Positions 47,804-56,542 of a stretch of DNA of 64,000 nucleotides are shown in pieces. This stretch comes from Acidicapsa ligni (GTDB lineage Bacteria > Acidobacteriota > Terriglobia > Terriglobales > Acidobacteriaceae): positions 682,001 to 746,000 of the forward strand of contig NZ_JAGSYG010000003.1 in NCBI RefSeq assembly GCF_025685655.1, given 5' to 3'. Within the stretch, counting starts at the first letter, position 1, and each line of letters starts with the position of its first letter. A program made the translations under genes and the position numbers. Below the pieces are notes generated by a model. It saw only the letters and a list, made by a program, of their open reading frames with translations. It made no database searches and was not told where the DNA came from.

Positions 47804-48550
47804 TTGCATCGAACCGAAAATATCGTGAGTCTCATTCGTATGGGAAATGTATGCAACCCCCACCCGCTCGACCAGCCCATCTGGAACGCACTTCGCACCG
47901 AACATCACTCCGTAGCCCTGGGCAACCACCTCGCGCAGCGCTATCCCGCCGCCATCGGGCCGCTCAGCGGAATCGCGAATCAGGACCACGACAGCTATGA
48001 GGCCCTGCGCACCCTTGCCGGCCCCGGCGGAGTCGTCGCTCTCTTCCTTGAAGAGGAGCCAATCGTTCCTCCCGGCTGGAAAATGATCCGCGGTGGACAT
48101 CTCAATCAAATGATTCTTCAACCCGACGCCAGCTTGAATTGGACCGAAAGCACGGAGCTCGAAGGCATTCGGCAGCTCAACCCAGGGGACGTACCCGCTA
48201 TGGTCGAGCTGGCCACGCTCACAGAACCTGGTCCGTTCGCCGAACGGACAATCGAATTAGGAAACTTTTTCGGATTTTTCGAAGATGGTCGTCTCCTGGC
48301 CATGGCCGGACAGCGCATGCACCTGCCCGATTACGTCGAGGTCAGCGCCGTCTGCACACATCCCGATGGACGCCGCCGCGGACTCGCACGAATCCTCATG
48401 ATCAAAGCCATGCAGGATATCCTCCAACGAGGCAAAACGCCTTTCCTGCACGCTTTTTCTACCAATTCCGATGCCATTCGTGTCTATCGCGATCTGGGAT
48501 TCACCCTGCGCCAAACGTTCAATCTCTCCGTTCTGAAAAATGATCTTTAA
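47804..48550 (+). CDS. GNAT-family acetyltransferase (FR47-like)
   Basis: 248 residues if started at 47804; ATG 47840 (MGNVCNPHPL) is also plausible because neither has a strong site. The N-terminal half resembles an inactive GNAT lobe. The C-terminal GNAT lobe has YVEVSAVCTHPDGRRRGLAR (acetyl-CoA loop), ILMIKAMQDILQRGKTPFLH and NSDAIRVYRDLGFTLRQTF. Acceptor unknown. It stands 63 bp before rsmA on the same strand and may be cotranscribed with it. Confidence 0.85.
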   Translation: MHRTENIVSLIRMGNVCNPHPLDQPIWNALRTEHHSVALGNHLAQRYPAAIGPLSGIANQDHDSYEALRTLAGPGGVVALFLEEEPIVPPGWKMIRGGHLNQMILQPDASLNWTESTELEGIRQLNPGDVPAMVELATLTEPGPFAERTIELGNFFGFFEDGRLLAMAGQRMHLPDYVEVSAVCTHPDGRRRGLARILMIKAMQDILQRGKTPFLHAFSTNSDAIRVYRDLGFTLRQTFNLSVLKNDL

Positions 48551-48613
48551 ACACAATGCTGAAATGCCGTGCGCCTGAAGACGCCGCCCCGTCCCGTTCC
48601 ACTAAGATGAAAG

Positions 48614-49423
48614 ATGCATATGCCCACCAAACCTAAGCTCGGGCAAAACTTCTTACGCGATCCCCAGGCTATCCAACGAATTGTGGCTGCCCTGGGCAAT
48701 CTCAGCTCCCGCACAGTTGTCGAAATCGGACCAGGCAAAGGAGCCATCACCGAGGCACTCGCCTCGCGAGCTGGCCATCTGATTGCCATTGAACTTGACC
48801 GCGAGCTGGCGTGGAATCTGCAGGAGCGATTTTCCCCGGAAAAAGGCGTTTCCAACGTCAGCGTCGTTCGCAAGGATGTATTGGAGTTCGATTTTGCCGC
48901 GGCGGCCAAAGAGGCTGGGCAGCCGCTGCTGGTCGTCGGAAATCTGCCGTATTACATTACTTCGCCAATTCTGTTGAGGCTTGCAGCCCAGGCTTCTTCG
49001 CTCGAACGAGCCGTACTGATGGTGCAGCGTGAGGTTGCCGATCGCGTTACTGCCGACCACGGTTCGCGCGACTACGGACTGCTCTCGGCAACGCTGCAAC
49101 TCTACGGGCCAGCCGAGAATCTGTTTACACTACCGCCGGAAGCTTTTGCGCCGCCGCCGGAAGTGCACTCGACTGTCTTCCGCTGGAGTTTTGTACCCAC
49201 CTTTGCCCAGCTTGGAGTGACCGAAGCGCCGTTTATCAGCTTCCTCAAGCAATGCTTCGCACAAAAGCGCAAGACCCTGTCGAATAACCTGCGCGCTGCT
49301 GGATTTACCGCGGATGCAATTGCGAAGGCCTATACCAGCGCCGAAGTTCCAGCACAGGTTCGCGCCGAGGCGCTGCCGATCGATAAATTTGCGGCCATCT
49401 GGCGCACGCTGGTCGAGGGCTAG
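48614..49423 (+). CDS. rsmA: 16S rRNA dimethyladenosine transferase RsmA (KsgA)
   Basis: 269 residues, normal length. Dimethylates A1518 and A1519 of 16S rRNA. KPKLGQNFLRDPQAIQRIV, the SAM motif VVEIGPGKGAITEALASR, AIELDRELAWNLQERF, VVGNLPYYITSPILLRLA (catalytic NLPY), and VPAQVRAEALPIDKFAAIWR at the end. The ATG lies close behind a second ATG; either gives the same domain. A strong bidirectional terminator follows. Confidence 0.97.
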   Translation: MHMPTKPKLGQNFLRDPQAIQRIVAALGNLSSRTVVEIGPGKGAITEALASRAGHLIAIELDRELAWNLQERFSPEKGVSNVSVVRKDVLEFDFAAAAKEAGQPLLVVGNLPYYITSPILLRLAAQASSLERAVLMVQREVADRVTADHGSRDYGLLSATLQLYGPAENLFTLPPEAFAPPPEVHSTVFRWSFVPTFAQLGVTEAPFISFLKQCFAQKRKTLSNNLRAAGFTADAIAKAYTSAEVPAQVRAEALPIDKFAAIWRTLVEG

Positions 49424-49449
49424 TCCTCAAACGAATTGCGCATCTCTAA

Positions 49450-49494
49450 AACAAAACCGCCGATCCCGTTGTTTCTCGGGATCGGCGATTTTGT
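49450..49494. terminator. Bidirectional intrinsic terminator
   Basis: CGCCGATCCCG (49458-49468) pairs with CGGGATCGGCG (49477-49487) around an 8-nt loop. T-rich sequence (GATTTTGTT) follows on the plus strand and AAAACAAAAC precedes, giving GTTTTGTTTT on the minus strand. It separates convergent rsmA and the FecR-domain gene. Confidence 0.9.
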
Positions 49495-49525
49495 TCTGCC
49501 TATTTCACAGAATTAGACGTACGTT

Positions 49526-51160
49526 TTACCTGTGCGAACCACCACCGCCATGCGATGCTGCCGGAGCTGAATGTCCACCACCACCGCCGCTGTAGGACTG
49601 GGCTCGCGGCGCAGGTGCCGGTGCAGGTCTGCTCGCCGGTGCAGATGGCCGCTGCACACTGCCTGGCCGATATGTCTGAGAGTAGCCATTTCCACCGTGA
49701 TATGCTCCCGAGGATCCAGACCGGCTAACGAAGCCATTGGTCCCGTTAGTCCCATTTCCACCATGATCAAAAGCCGGACGAGGCTCCGAAGGACGAAGCG
49801 GCTCAACCGTATGCCCCGCGATCACAACCGGACCATTGCCGCCAACGTGGATTGGCCGCGTCGGAGCCCCGGCTGGACGATGATCGACTGGAACAACAGC
49901 CTGCAACGTACCTCTTGAGCCGACCGGACGAGGATGAACAGGACCAGGCAAAGGACGACTTGGTGGGTGATATCCATTCGGACCACGTCCGATACGGAAG
50001 CCCCATCCACGGCCGAAGCCGCCGCCGCCAAAACCGTAACCCCACCACGGACTGCAGCCACCGGCGCCCGCACCCCAACCCCAGCCAAAGCCGTCATAGT
50101 AATTCCATAATCCGCATTGGAAAGGCGTGTATCCCCAGCTATAACCGGAGACCCAGACATAGCCGTAACGCGGATAGAAAACCCAGTGCCCATAGCCATA
50201 GGGATCCCAGCTCGCGCCCTGTGCCTGCGCATCATACGGAGACCAGACATAGCCCTGTCCGGGAACGTTGTACCAACTACCGTTGGCATCGAGATCGCTC
50301 ATTCCAACACTCGCGCCATTGCCTGCATCGCCAGAAGCTGCCGTGCGATTTGCATCCTCGCCATTCAGGAACTGGTCGCGGTCCGCATTCCAGTCGTCCC
50401 ACGTGTCTGGTTCGATCTTGTCTGTCAGGGAGTAGCGAGCTGCATCTGTGGGATTCAGATCGAGATTCTGGCCACCATGAAGATCCAACTGCACAGCGGC
50501 GCCGCGCCCGAAATGGATGTCTCCATCAAAGACCGCGAGACTGCCTGGAGGCGTATCCACATTCACGCGTACGACTGCAAAATTGAGCGCGCTGAAAGAC
50601 GCTGCCCCGTAATTCACTCGCAGAGCATGTGCGGATGTGCTCGGCTGCAGCTCAAAATAGGCTAATCCCTGGTTGAGAACAACTTCACTGCCAGAGTTCG
50701 TCCCCTGCTGCTGTAGAACGGCAAATGTCACAGTGCTGTTCGGCGAAAGACGGACAATACTCCCATCCTCAAACTGAATCTCAGCGCGTCCATCGTTGCC
50801 GGTCATGACCTGCGTACCCTCAAAAAGAGGCAGATTCGCATAGGCAGGATCAGCGATGACTTGGCCATCCTGCAAAACCTGCACCTGTCCTTCGACGCTG
50901 CTCAGACGGAGCGCGCGCGAATCGACGGGTGCTCCCGTATCAGCGCTGGCGGTAGCAGAGGTATTGCCTGATTCCACGTTCGGAAGCTCTGCGTTTGGAA
51001 GTTCTGCTGCGCGAAGAGTCAGCCCCGCACCCAGCATCCCCGACAACACCCCGGCACCGAGCATCAACGCAAAGATGCGAAAGCCCGTACCCGACCTGAC
51101 AGCTCGCGATGCAACGGCACGATTTGTCCTACGATTGACATCTACGGCATAACTTTTCAT
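49526..51160 (-). CDS. FecR-domain, DUF6600-type aromatic/Gly-rich surface protein
   Basis: 544 residues. A membrane or signal segment (FRIFALMLGAGVLSGMLGAG) is followed by a FecR-like domain (~85-210: SVEGQVQVLQDGQVIADPAY, AEIQFEDGSIVRLSPNSTV), then a Trp/Tyr/Gly region (WSPYDAQAQGASWDPYGYGH, YVWVSGYSWGYTPFQCGLW) and a Ser/Pro/His/Gly-rich tail. Such proteins are common in Acidobacteria and thought to lie at the cell surface; their job is not known. The FecR part suggests sensing or polymer anchoring. The third Gly-rich exported protein of this kind in the window. Confidence 0.85.
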   Translation of the reverse strand: MKSYAVDVNRRTNRAVASRAVRSGTGFRIFALMLGAGVLSGMLGAGLTLRAAELPNAELPNVESGNTSATASADTGAPVDSRALRLSSVEGQVQVLQDGQVIADPAYANLPLFEGTQVMTGNDGRAEIQFEDGSIVRLSPNSTVTFAVLQQQGTNSGSEVVLNQGLAYFELQPSTSAHALRVNYGAASFSALNFAVVRVNVDTPPGSLAVFDGDIHFGRGAAVQLDLHGGQNLDLNPTDAARYSLTDKIEPDTWDDWNADRDQFLNGEDANRTAASGDAGNGASVGMSDLDANGSWYNVPGQGYVWSPYDAQAQGASWDPYGYGHWVFYPRYGYVWVSGYSWGYTPFQCGLWNYYDGFGWGWGAGAGGCSPWWGYGFGGGGFGRGWGFRIGRGPNGYHPPSRPLPGPVHPRPVGSRGTLQAVVPVDHRPAGAPTRPIHVGGNGPVVIAGHTVEPLRPSEPRPAFDHGGNGTNGTNGFVSRSGSSGAYHGGNGYSQTYRPGSVQRPSAPASRPAPAPAPRAQSYSGGGGGHSAPAASHGGGGSHR

Positions 51161-51315
51161 GGAGACACTCTCCCGGGCGACTACACGCCCATAACTAAGC
51201 TGACTAAGTCGGCGATCCAGCTCCCTGCCGACGAATAAGGCTTCCTATAGTAAGACCCAAACTAAGTGCAAAAGTCGCAGAACTGCAAGAAAGTTACAAT
51301 TGAGCGACATCCTTG

Positions 51316-52005
51316 TTATTGTGTGGCTTTCAATAACAGACGAGCCCTGGTACGTACCCGCTCAAGAACGCTTTCATCGCTGGCAATCTTCCCCAGCGTC
51401 TCGCGAATTACGCCTATCTCAAGCGCATTGCCATTGCGCGCGTTAATGGCAAGATCACTCATTGCCTGATCCAGACCGAGACGGTCATGCTGCAACAACA
51501 TCTCAAGACTGGCACCGATCACGATCGTGTTTTCAACGGAGAGCAGAGAATCCCCCAATGCCTGTATCTGCTTGTCCTTCGAGTAGTTATATTCACAGCT
51601 CCCGGTGCCCTCAGGGCCTGAGTAACTCAGCCGCTTGGTTCCCTGGAACGCAACCTTGAGGTTGCCTTCGCACGGAAAGTCGAACAACTGACGTTGCCGT
51701 GCAACGGTAAATGCCTGCGCGGTAAATGCCGGACTTAGTTGGATTGCCCGATGAATTTCCCCAACCTGAATACGGTGGCTTGCAGCGTCCGTCAGATGAC
51801 TCGGATCTGCATCGAACCAGCCGTTACCGTCTTCGCCGAATTTCATGACCCAGTGAGACGGCAGCAACCTGGCATTGGTAAATTCCACTTGGAAGGTCGC
51901 CGTCGGCTTTGCAGGCTGCTGCGCCCGGGATTCCCTCCCCGCGAAAAGTATCCCTGCGACGGCCAGTACAACGGCCATCTTCAGGCGAATCCGAATCTGT
52001 CTCAT
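51316..52005 (-). CDS. Secreted hypothetical protein downstream of ruvC
   Basis: 229 residues. Signal peptide MAVVLAVAGILFAGRESRA, then a beta-rich N-terminal half (TATFQVEFTNARLLPSHWVM, RQRQLFDFPCEGNLKVAFQG) and a helical C-terminal half (TLGKIASDESVLERVRTRAR). A Cys pair in FPCEG and SCEYN could form a disulfide. No family recognised. The ATG overlaps the ruvC stop by 4 bp, so it is coupled to ruvC. Confidence 0.7.
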   Translation of the reverse strand: MRQIRIRLKMAVVLAVAGILFAGRESRAQQPAKPTATFQVEFTNARLLPSHWVMKFGEDGNGWFDADPSHLTDAASHRIQVGEIHRAIQLSPAFTAQAFTVARQRQLFDFPCEGNLKVAFQGTKRLSYSGPEGTGSCEYNYSKDKQIQALGDSLLSVENTIVIGASLEMLLQHDRLGLDQAMSDLAINARNGNALEIGVIRETLGKIASDESVLERVRTRARLLLKATQ

Positions 52006-52556
52006 CGCACAGCCCCCTTAGCCGACCCCGACTTAGCCGATCCCGATCGAGGGATGGCATTCTGCGCATCCAGCGTCTGGGAGGTGTGAATATGGCAGAT
52101 GGCGATCGCTAGGGCATCGGCGGCATCCGGAGGCTCAGGTGGCGCTGCCAACTCCAGCAGCCGGGCAACCATGAACTGTACCTGCTCCTTGGCTGCCAAT
52201 CCATACCCCACGACTGACGATTTAATTTTCAACGGAGCATACTCCGCCAGCGGCAAGTTGAGACGAGCCGCTGAAAGCAGCGCCACCCCGCGCACCTGAC
52301 CAAGTTTAAGCGCCGACTTGGCATTCACTGAATAAAATACTTCTTCAATGGCGACCACGTCCGGCTGCCACCGCTCCAGCTCAGCGGTCAGCTCTTCAAA
52401 CACCTGCCGGAGACGCATTGCCATGGTCTTCTGTTTCGAGAGCCTGATCGCGCCAAAAGCTCGACAATCCAGACGAGGACGGCGGCTCGTCTCATCGGAT
52501 TCAACTACCCCATAGCCGGTAATTTCAGTGCCGCAATCGATCCCAAAAACGCGCAT
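52002..52556 (-). CDS. ruvC: Holliday junction resolvase RuvC
   Basis: 184 residues. Cuts four-way junctions in recombination. Acidic active-site residues: Asp7 in VFGIDCGTEITGYGVVE, Glu in VAIEEVFYSVNAKSALKLGQ, and the two Asp in PEPPDAADALAIAICHIH. The C-terminal ~20 residues, with a doubled SGSAK, extend beyond the family core. Starts 21 bp after the DsbD-family gene ends on the same strand. Confidence 0.96.
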   Translation of the reverse strand: MRVFGIDCGTEITGYGVVESDETSRRPRLDCRAFGAIRLSKQKTMAMRLRQVFEELTAELERWQPDVVAIEEVFYSVNAKSALKLGQVRGVALLSAARLNLPLAEYAPLKIKSSVVGYGLAAKEQVQFMVARLLELAAPPEPPDAADALAIAICHIHTSQTLDAQNAIPRSGSAKSGSAKGAVR

Positions 52557-52577
52557 TCTCCTGAGTTTACCCCAGGG

Positions 52578-54713
52578 CTACTTCTGCCCGGAGAGAGATG
52601 CAGAGCCAGCGCCCGGCAACTTGCTCAACGCGTCAATGACGATGCCGGGAGTCAGGACTTCAGGAAGCAGTGTCGGCGCATCCGTGCTGCCTGGCGCATA
52701 GAGCGCATAAGCTGGCACACCGCTGCGTCCATATGACGTAAGCACCTGAGAAATCGCATCATCGTGCGAAGTCCAATCCGCTTTCAGCAGTGCGACATTG
52801 CCCTTGCGAAATGCATCGTCCACCTGCGCAGTACGCAGAGCCACACGCTCATTGACCTGGCAGCTAAGGCACCAGCTCGCGGTGAAATCAACGAAAACCG
52901 GTCGTCCTGCAGCACGATATTTATCAACAGCGGCCTGCGACCACGGCTCCCAACGGCTGCCGTCAGCGCTCGCCTGGGCTGTGGAGCCCGTCGATACAGG
53001 CGCAGCCATCGTTTGAACTCCATAAATACAGGCTACGATTGCCAGCACCACAACCAGTACAGCGGTAAATGTAGGAATACGCTTTGCCGGCCAGCGTCCG
53101 AGAATCCACCCGGCAATGGCCAACAGGAGAAAAGTTGCCAGAAGTGCCGCGACCCCGGTTGCGCCGCGCGTCTGCGCCAGCACCCACGCCAGCCAGATCA
53201 CTGTCGCAAAGATCGGAACAGCCGTCGCCTGCTTCAGCACTTCCATCCATGCACCCGGACGAGGCAGCAGCCGTGTCCAGGCCGGTTGAAGGGTCAGTGC
53301 AAGGTAGGGTGCGGCCAGACCAAGAGCCAGCGCCGTAAAGATTGCGAACGTGACAATCGGGCTCTGCGCCAGCGCATATCCAACAGCCGCGCCCATGAAA
53401 GGAGCCGTGCAAGGTGTAGCGACAATAACCGCCAGCACTCCCGTAAAGAAACTGCCCGCGTAGCCCTGTTTATTGGCAAGCGAGCCACCCGTGCTGGTCA
53501 ATGTGAGGCCGATCTCAAACTGCCCGGCCAACGAAAGACCAAGGAAAAAGAGCAGTCCAGCCATGAGCGCGACGAAGATGGGCGATTGAAATTGAAATCC
53601 CCAACCCAGGGTCGCTCCTGCAGCTCGAAGCCCCAGCAGCGCACCCACCAGCACCCAGAAAGAAACCACGATTCCGGCCGTGTAAACAAAGCCGTGGCTA
53701 CGCTGTTTGTGCTTCTCTTCGCTGGAGGACTGCACCAGCGAAAGCCCCTTAATAAAGAGCACGGGAAAAACACACGGCATAAGGTTGAGGATGATGCCGC
53801 CAAGAAAAGCCAATCCCGCTGCCTTGATCAGGCCCGTCGCATCTGCCGGCTTGCTCGCTGTTGAAGCCGGAACCACGCCCGGAATAGCCACGACGTCATA
53901 CGCCCGTCCACCGGATAATTCAACGATTCCAGCAATCTGCGCAGGCGTCGCGCCCAGAGTTGAGTCCTTCTTGAGATCGAGAACGATGCCCGTTGCAAGC
54001 GTAGAAACCGGCTGCGGAGCTGGATTATCCAATACGCTCTGCTCTGCCGGGAAAAACTGCGCAGTCGCCTCCGGCTGACCAGTCAGAACAGCCAATCGAA
54101 AACCTGTGGGCGTAGGCGTAAAAACAGCTTTCGCAGAGGTCGGCAGCGGTTTGGGCAGAGCGGTTGTTAAACGCTGCAGGAGCCCCGCATCGCCTTTGTC
54201 TACGAGATTGAATCCTGCTCCTGCTGGCAGTATTTTGCGTTCGACTCCCAGTTCCGTTTTGCCCGGAATGCAGACTTCGCGGCAAACCAGCCAGTCAACC
54301 TTCGCGTGTAGAGTAGCCGCACCCGATTTGGCAGTCGCTGCGGCGTTCAGCGCAATCGGAAAAAGAACTTCGTCTTCATAGCCAAAGTCCATCAAAGGCC
54401 CATTTGGCAGACGTTTCGGCGCAGGAAACTGCATCGCATCCGCAGTCACTCCGTCCGGCAATGTCCAGCGAATTTTGGGCGGCTCACCCGCATCTCCCGC
54501 ATTTTTCCAGTAAACATGCCAACCCGACTCCAACTTGAAGTAGAGGCCAGCCTGCGCCTGCTGCCCTGCGACCAGGTCAGTCGGTGCAACAAGCTGCACA
54601 TGAACATGGATGAGGTCGGCAGAAGATGGCGCCGAAGCAGTAGGGACAGCAGCTATCGCAACCCCAGGCAGGAGCACGGCGGAAACGGCGAGTATGATAC
54701 CCAAAAATCGCAT
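52578..54713 (-). CDS. DsbD/ScsB-family protein-disulfide reductase
   Basis: 711 residues. Signal peptide 1-22, periplasmic N-terminal domain with Cys pair in DWLVCREVCIPGKTELGVE, about eight membrane helices (~300-560) carrying the conserved MPCVFPVLFIKGLSLV and IVATPCTAPFMGAAVGYALA cysteines, and a C-terminal thioredoxin domain with SWCLSCQVNE. It passes electrons from cytoplasmic thioredoxin to the periplasm, keeping isomerases or resistance proteins reduced. Layout matches the ScsB/DsbD type. Leader hairpins lie just before the ATG. Confidence 0.92.
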   Translation of the reverse strand: MRFLGIILAVSAVLLPGVAIAAVPTASAPSSADLIHVHVQLVAPTDLVAGQQAQAGLYFKLESGWHVYWKNAGDAGEPPKIRWTLPDGVTADAMQFPAPKRLPNGPLMDFGYEDEVLFPIALNAAATAKSGAATLHAKVDWLVCREVCIPGKTELGVERKILPAGAGFNLVDKGDAGLLQRLTTALPKPLPTSAKAVFTPTPTGFRLAVLTGQPEATAQFFPAEQSVLDNPAPQPVSTLATGIVLDLKKDSTLGATPAQIAGIVELSGGRAYDVVAIPGVVPASTASKPADATGLIKAAGLAFLGGIILNLMPCVFPVLFIKGLSLVQSSSEEKHKQRSHGFVYTAGIVVSFWVLVGALLGLRAAGATLGWGFQFQSPIFVALMAGLLFFLGLSLAGQFEIGLTLTSTGGSLANKQGYAGSFFTGVLAVIVATPCTAPFMGAAVGYALAQSPIVTFAIFTALALGLAAPYLALTLQPAWTRLLPRPGAWMEVLKQATAVPIFATVIWLAWVLAQTRGATGVAALLATFLLLAIAGWILGRWPAKRIPTFTAVLVVVLAIVACIYGVQTMAAPVSTGSTAQASADGSRWEPWSQAAVDKYRAAGRPVFVDFTASWCLSCQVNERVALRTAQVDDAFRKGNVALLKADWTSHDDAISQVLTSYGRSGVPAYALYAPGSTDAPTLLPEVLTPGIVIDALSKLPGAGSASLSGQK

Positions 54714-54750
54714 CGAGACTTAAATCCCCTCGGGGGTTAAATCCCCCTTA
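54714..54750 (-). promoter_or_regulatory. Competing hairpins over the DsbD-family ribosome binding site
   Basis: Read on the minus strand, GGGGG(54747-54743)-ATTTAA-CCCCC(54736-54732)-GA-GGGG(54729-54726), then ATTTAAGTCTCG and the ATG. CCCCC can pair either with the first G-run or with the second one, which belongs to the likely Shine-Dalgarno GAGGGGA. The unit GGGGATTTAA occurs twice. A translational switch is possible but untested. Confidence 0.35.
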
Positions 54751-54863
54751 TCGGCAAAGAATGTTGAGCGTTGCCACTATGAACGTTATACGTCTGAGAA
54801 TCAACTTGAGACATAGGACGTTTGCCCTGTTCACCAATAGGACGCTCTTTTCGGCCAGAGGTT

Positions 54864-55337
54864 TCAAGCGCGTTTGGCATGCTCACGGAAAATGCAGTCG
54901 TCCTGGATGCATTTGATGCCGCAGGATTCGGCAGTTGCGATCGCTTCGTCATTGATCACGCCATCCTGAAGCCAAAGATACGGGATGCGCAGGCGAATCA
55001 CGTCCTTTACGATCTCGGGAACAAACTCCGGAGCGCGGAAAACATCCACCAGGTCGATCTTGCCACCCTCGGCTGCGATTGCGGCCTGCGCATCTTCAAG
55101 CGTCGGATAGCTGACCAGCACCTTACCGTTCGCCGCAATCTCACTCAGCGCAGGGTTGACTGGCAGAACCCGGTAGCCATTCCTGTCCAGATAAGCACCG
55201 ATGTTGAAGCTGGCGCGCTCCGGCTTATTGCTCATGCCAATGACGGCAATGGTTTTAGCGGTGTGCAGCATTTCGCTGATCAATTCGTCATGGCTTTGAG
55301 CGTCATGGCTTTGGGCTGGGCTTTGCTGTTCCGTCAT
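54864..55337 (-). CDS. CoA-binding protein (YccU-like)
   Basis: 157 residues. Rossmann CoA-binding domain with TIAVIGMSNKPERASFNIGA, YLDRNGYRVLPVNPALSEI, VDVFRAPEFVPEIVKDVIRL and LRIPYLWLQDGVINDEAIAT, ending with the conserved Cys region SCGIKCIQDDCIFREH. Homologues resemble the CoA-binding part of succinyl-CoA synthetase, but no reaction is known. It lies 15 bp before the stop-proximal end of prfB on the same strand, so probably cotranscribed. Confidence 0.9.
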   Translation of the reverse strand: MTEQQSPAQSHDAQSHDELISEMLHTAKTIAVIGMSNKPERASFNIGAYLDRNGYRVLPVNPALSEIAANGKVLVSYPTLEDAQAAIAAEGGKIDLVDVFRAPEFVPEIVKDVIRLRIPYLWLQDGVINDEAIATAESCGIKCIQDDCIFREHAKRA

Positions 55338-55351
55338 TGCATACTCCGTGT

Positions 55352-56498
55352 TTATATGTCGAGATCGTCGTCTGAATTATCCGATGCAGGTGCCGTGCCA
55401 CGGCGCTTCATTAAAAGAAATCCGCGCAAAAACGGTTCGAGATAGCCATCGAGAACCTTGTCCACATCTCCGACTTCAACCTTGGTGCGATGGTCCTTGG
55501 CGATGCGGTAAGGCTGTAGGACATAGGAGCGAATCTGCGAACCGAAGTTTATCTCCAGCTTCGCATCCTCTACTTCCTTGGTAATAGCTTTCTTCTTGGC
55601 CAGTTCGAACTCATAAAGGCGTGATCGCAGCATCTTCATCGCCTTATCGCGGTTCTTGATCTGGGAACGCTCGTTCTGGCAGGTCACCACAATCCCCGTC
55701 GGCAAATGCGTCATACGCACCGCAGAATCGGTAGTGTTAACGTGCTGGCCGCCCTTGCCGCCGGAACGATACGTGTCGATACGCAGGTCTTCCGTTCGAA
55801 TGTTGACCTCAATCGAATCATCGATCTCCGGCGAAACATAGACGCTGGCAAAAGACGTATGACGACGCTTGGCCGAGTCAAATGGAGAGATACGCACCAG
55901 CCGATGCACGCCGGACTCGCCCGCCAGCAGGCCAAAAGCGTATTCGCCCGTGATGGTAAAAGTCGCGGATTTGATGCCCGCTTCGTCTCCATCCTGGTAG
56001 TCGTTCATCTCGGTCTTGTAGCCCTGCTGCTCCGCCCAGCGCAGGTACATGCGCATCAGCATCTCAGCCCAATCCTGGCTCTCCGTGCCGCCTGCTCCGG
56101 GGTGAACAGTAACAATGGCGTTGAGCGGATCGGTCTCGCCCGAGAGCATGGTCTTAGCTTCGAGCGCCTCACAGAACTCGCGAAGCGAATTCATCTCTCG
56201 TTCGAGATCTGGCAGCACTTCTTCAGCGCCTTCTTTGGCCAGTTCGAAGTAAGCCTCGATGTCGCCCAGCTTGCTGACCAGCTTTTCGTCGTCCGCGATG
56301 AGCAGCTCAACGCGCTTGCGATCGCGCATGATGGGCTGGCTGGCCGCAGGATTGGACCACATGGCAGGGTCGGCGAGTTTGGCTTCAGCGGATTTTAGTT
56401 CGCGATGCAGGCGAGCGGGGTCAAAGATACTCCCGCAGGTCGCGCACAGTATCGCGGAGGGGAGCGAATGCAAATTCGAGATCGTTCAATGACGACAT
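55352..56498 (-). CDS. prfB: Peptide chain release factor 2 with programmed +1 frameshift
   Basis: The product starts at ATG 56498 (MSSLNDLEFAFAPLRD) and the zero frame stops at TGA 56421-56423. The slip site is CTT-TGA-C at 56420-56426 with a Shine-Dalgarno-like GGGAG three bases upstream, as in E. coli prfB. Skipping one T gives REYL-DPARLHREL and the main frame to 55352. The protein has SPF (stop-codon recognition: ISPFDSAKRRH) and GGQ (SGGKGGQHVNTT) motifs. RF2 ends translation at UGA and UAA, and the frameshift is autoregulated by RF2 level. About 375 residues in total. Confidence 0.96.
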
Positions 56499-56542
56499 TT
56501 CGCTTCTAGACCTGACTTTGAATTGAGTTAACGCCGGTGCGA

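Noticed and set aside
52764..53864. 366-residue frame antisense to the DsbD-family gene
   Set aside because: Arg/Gln/His-rich sequence without domains; the opposite strand has clear CxxC and membrane motifs.
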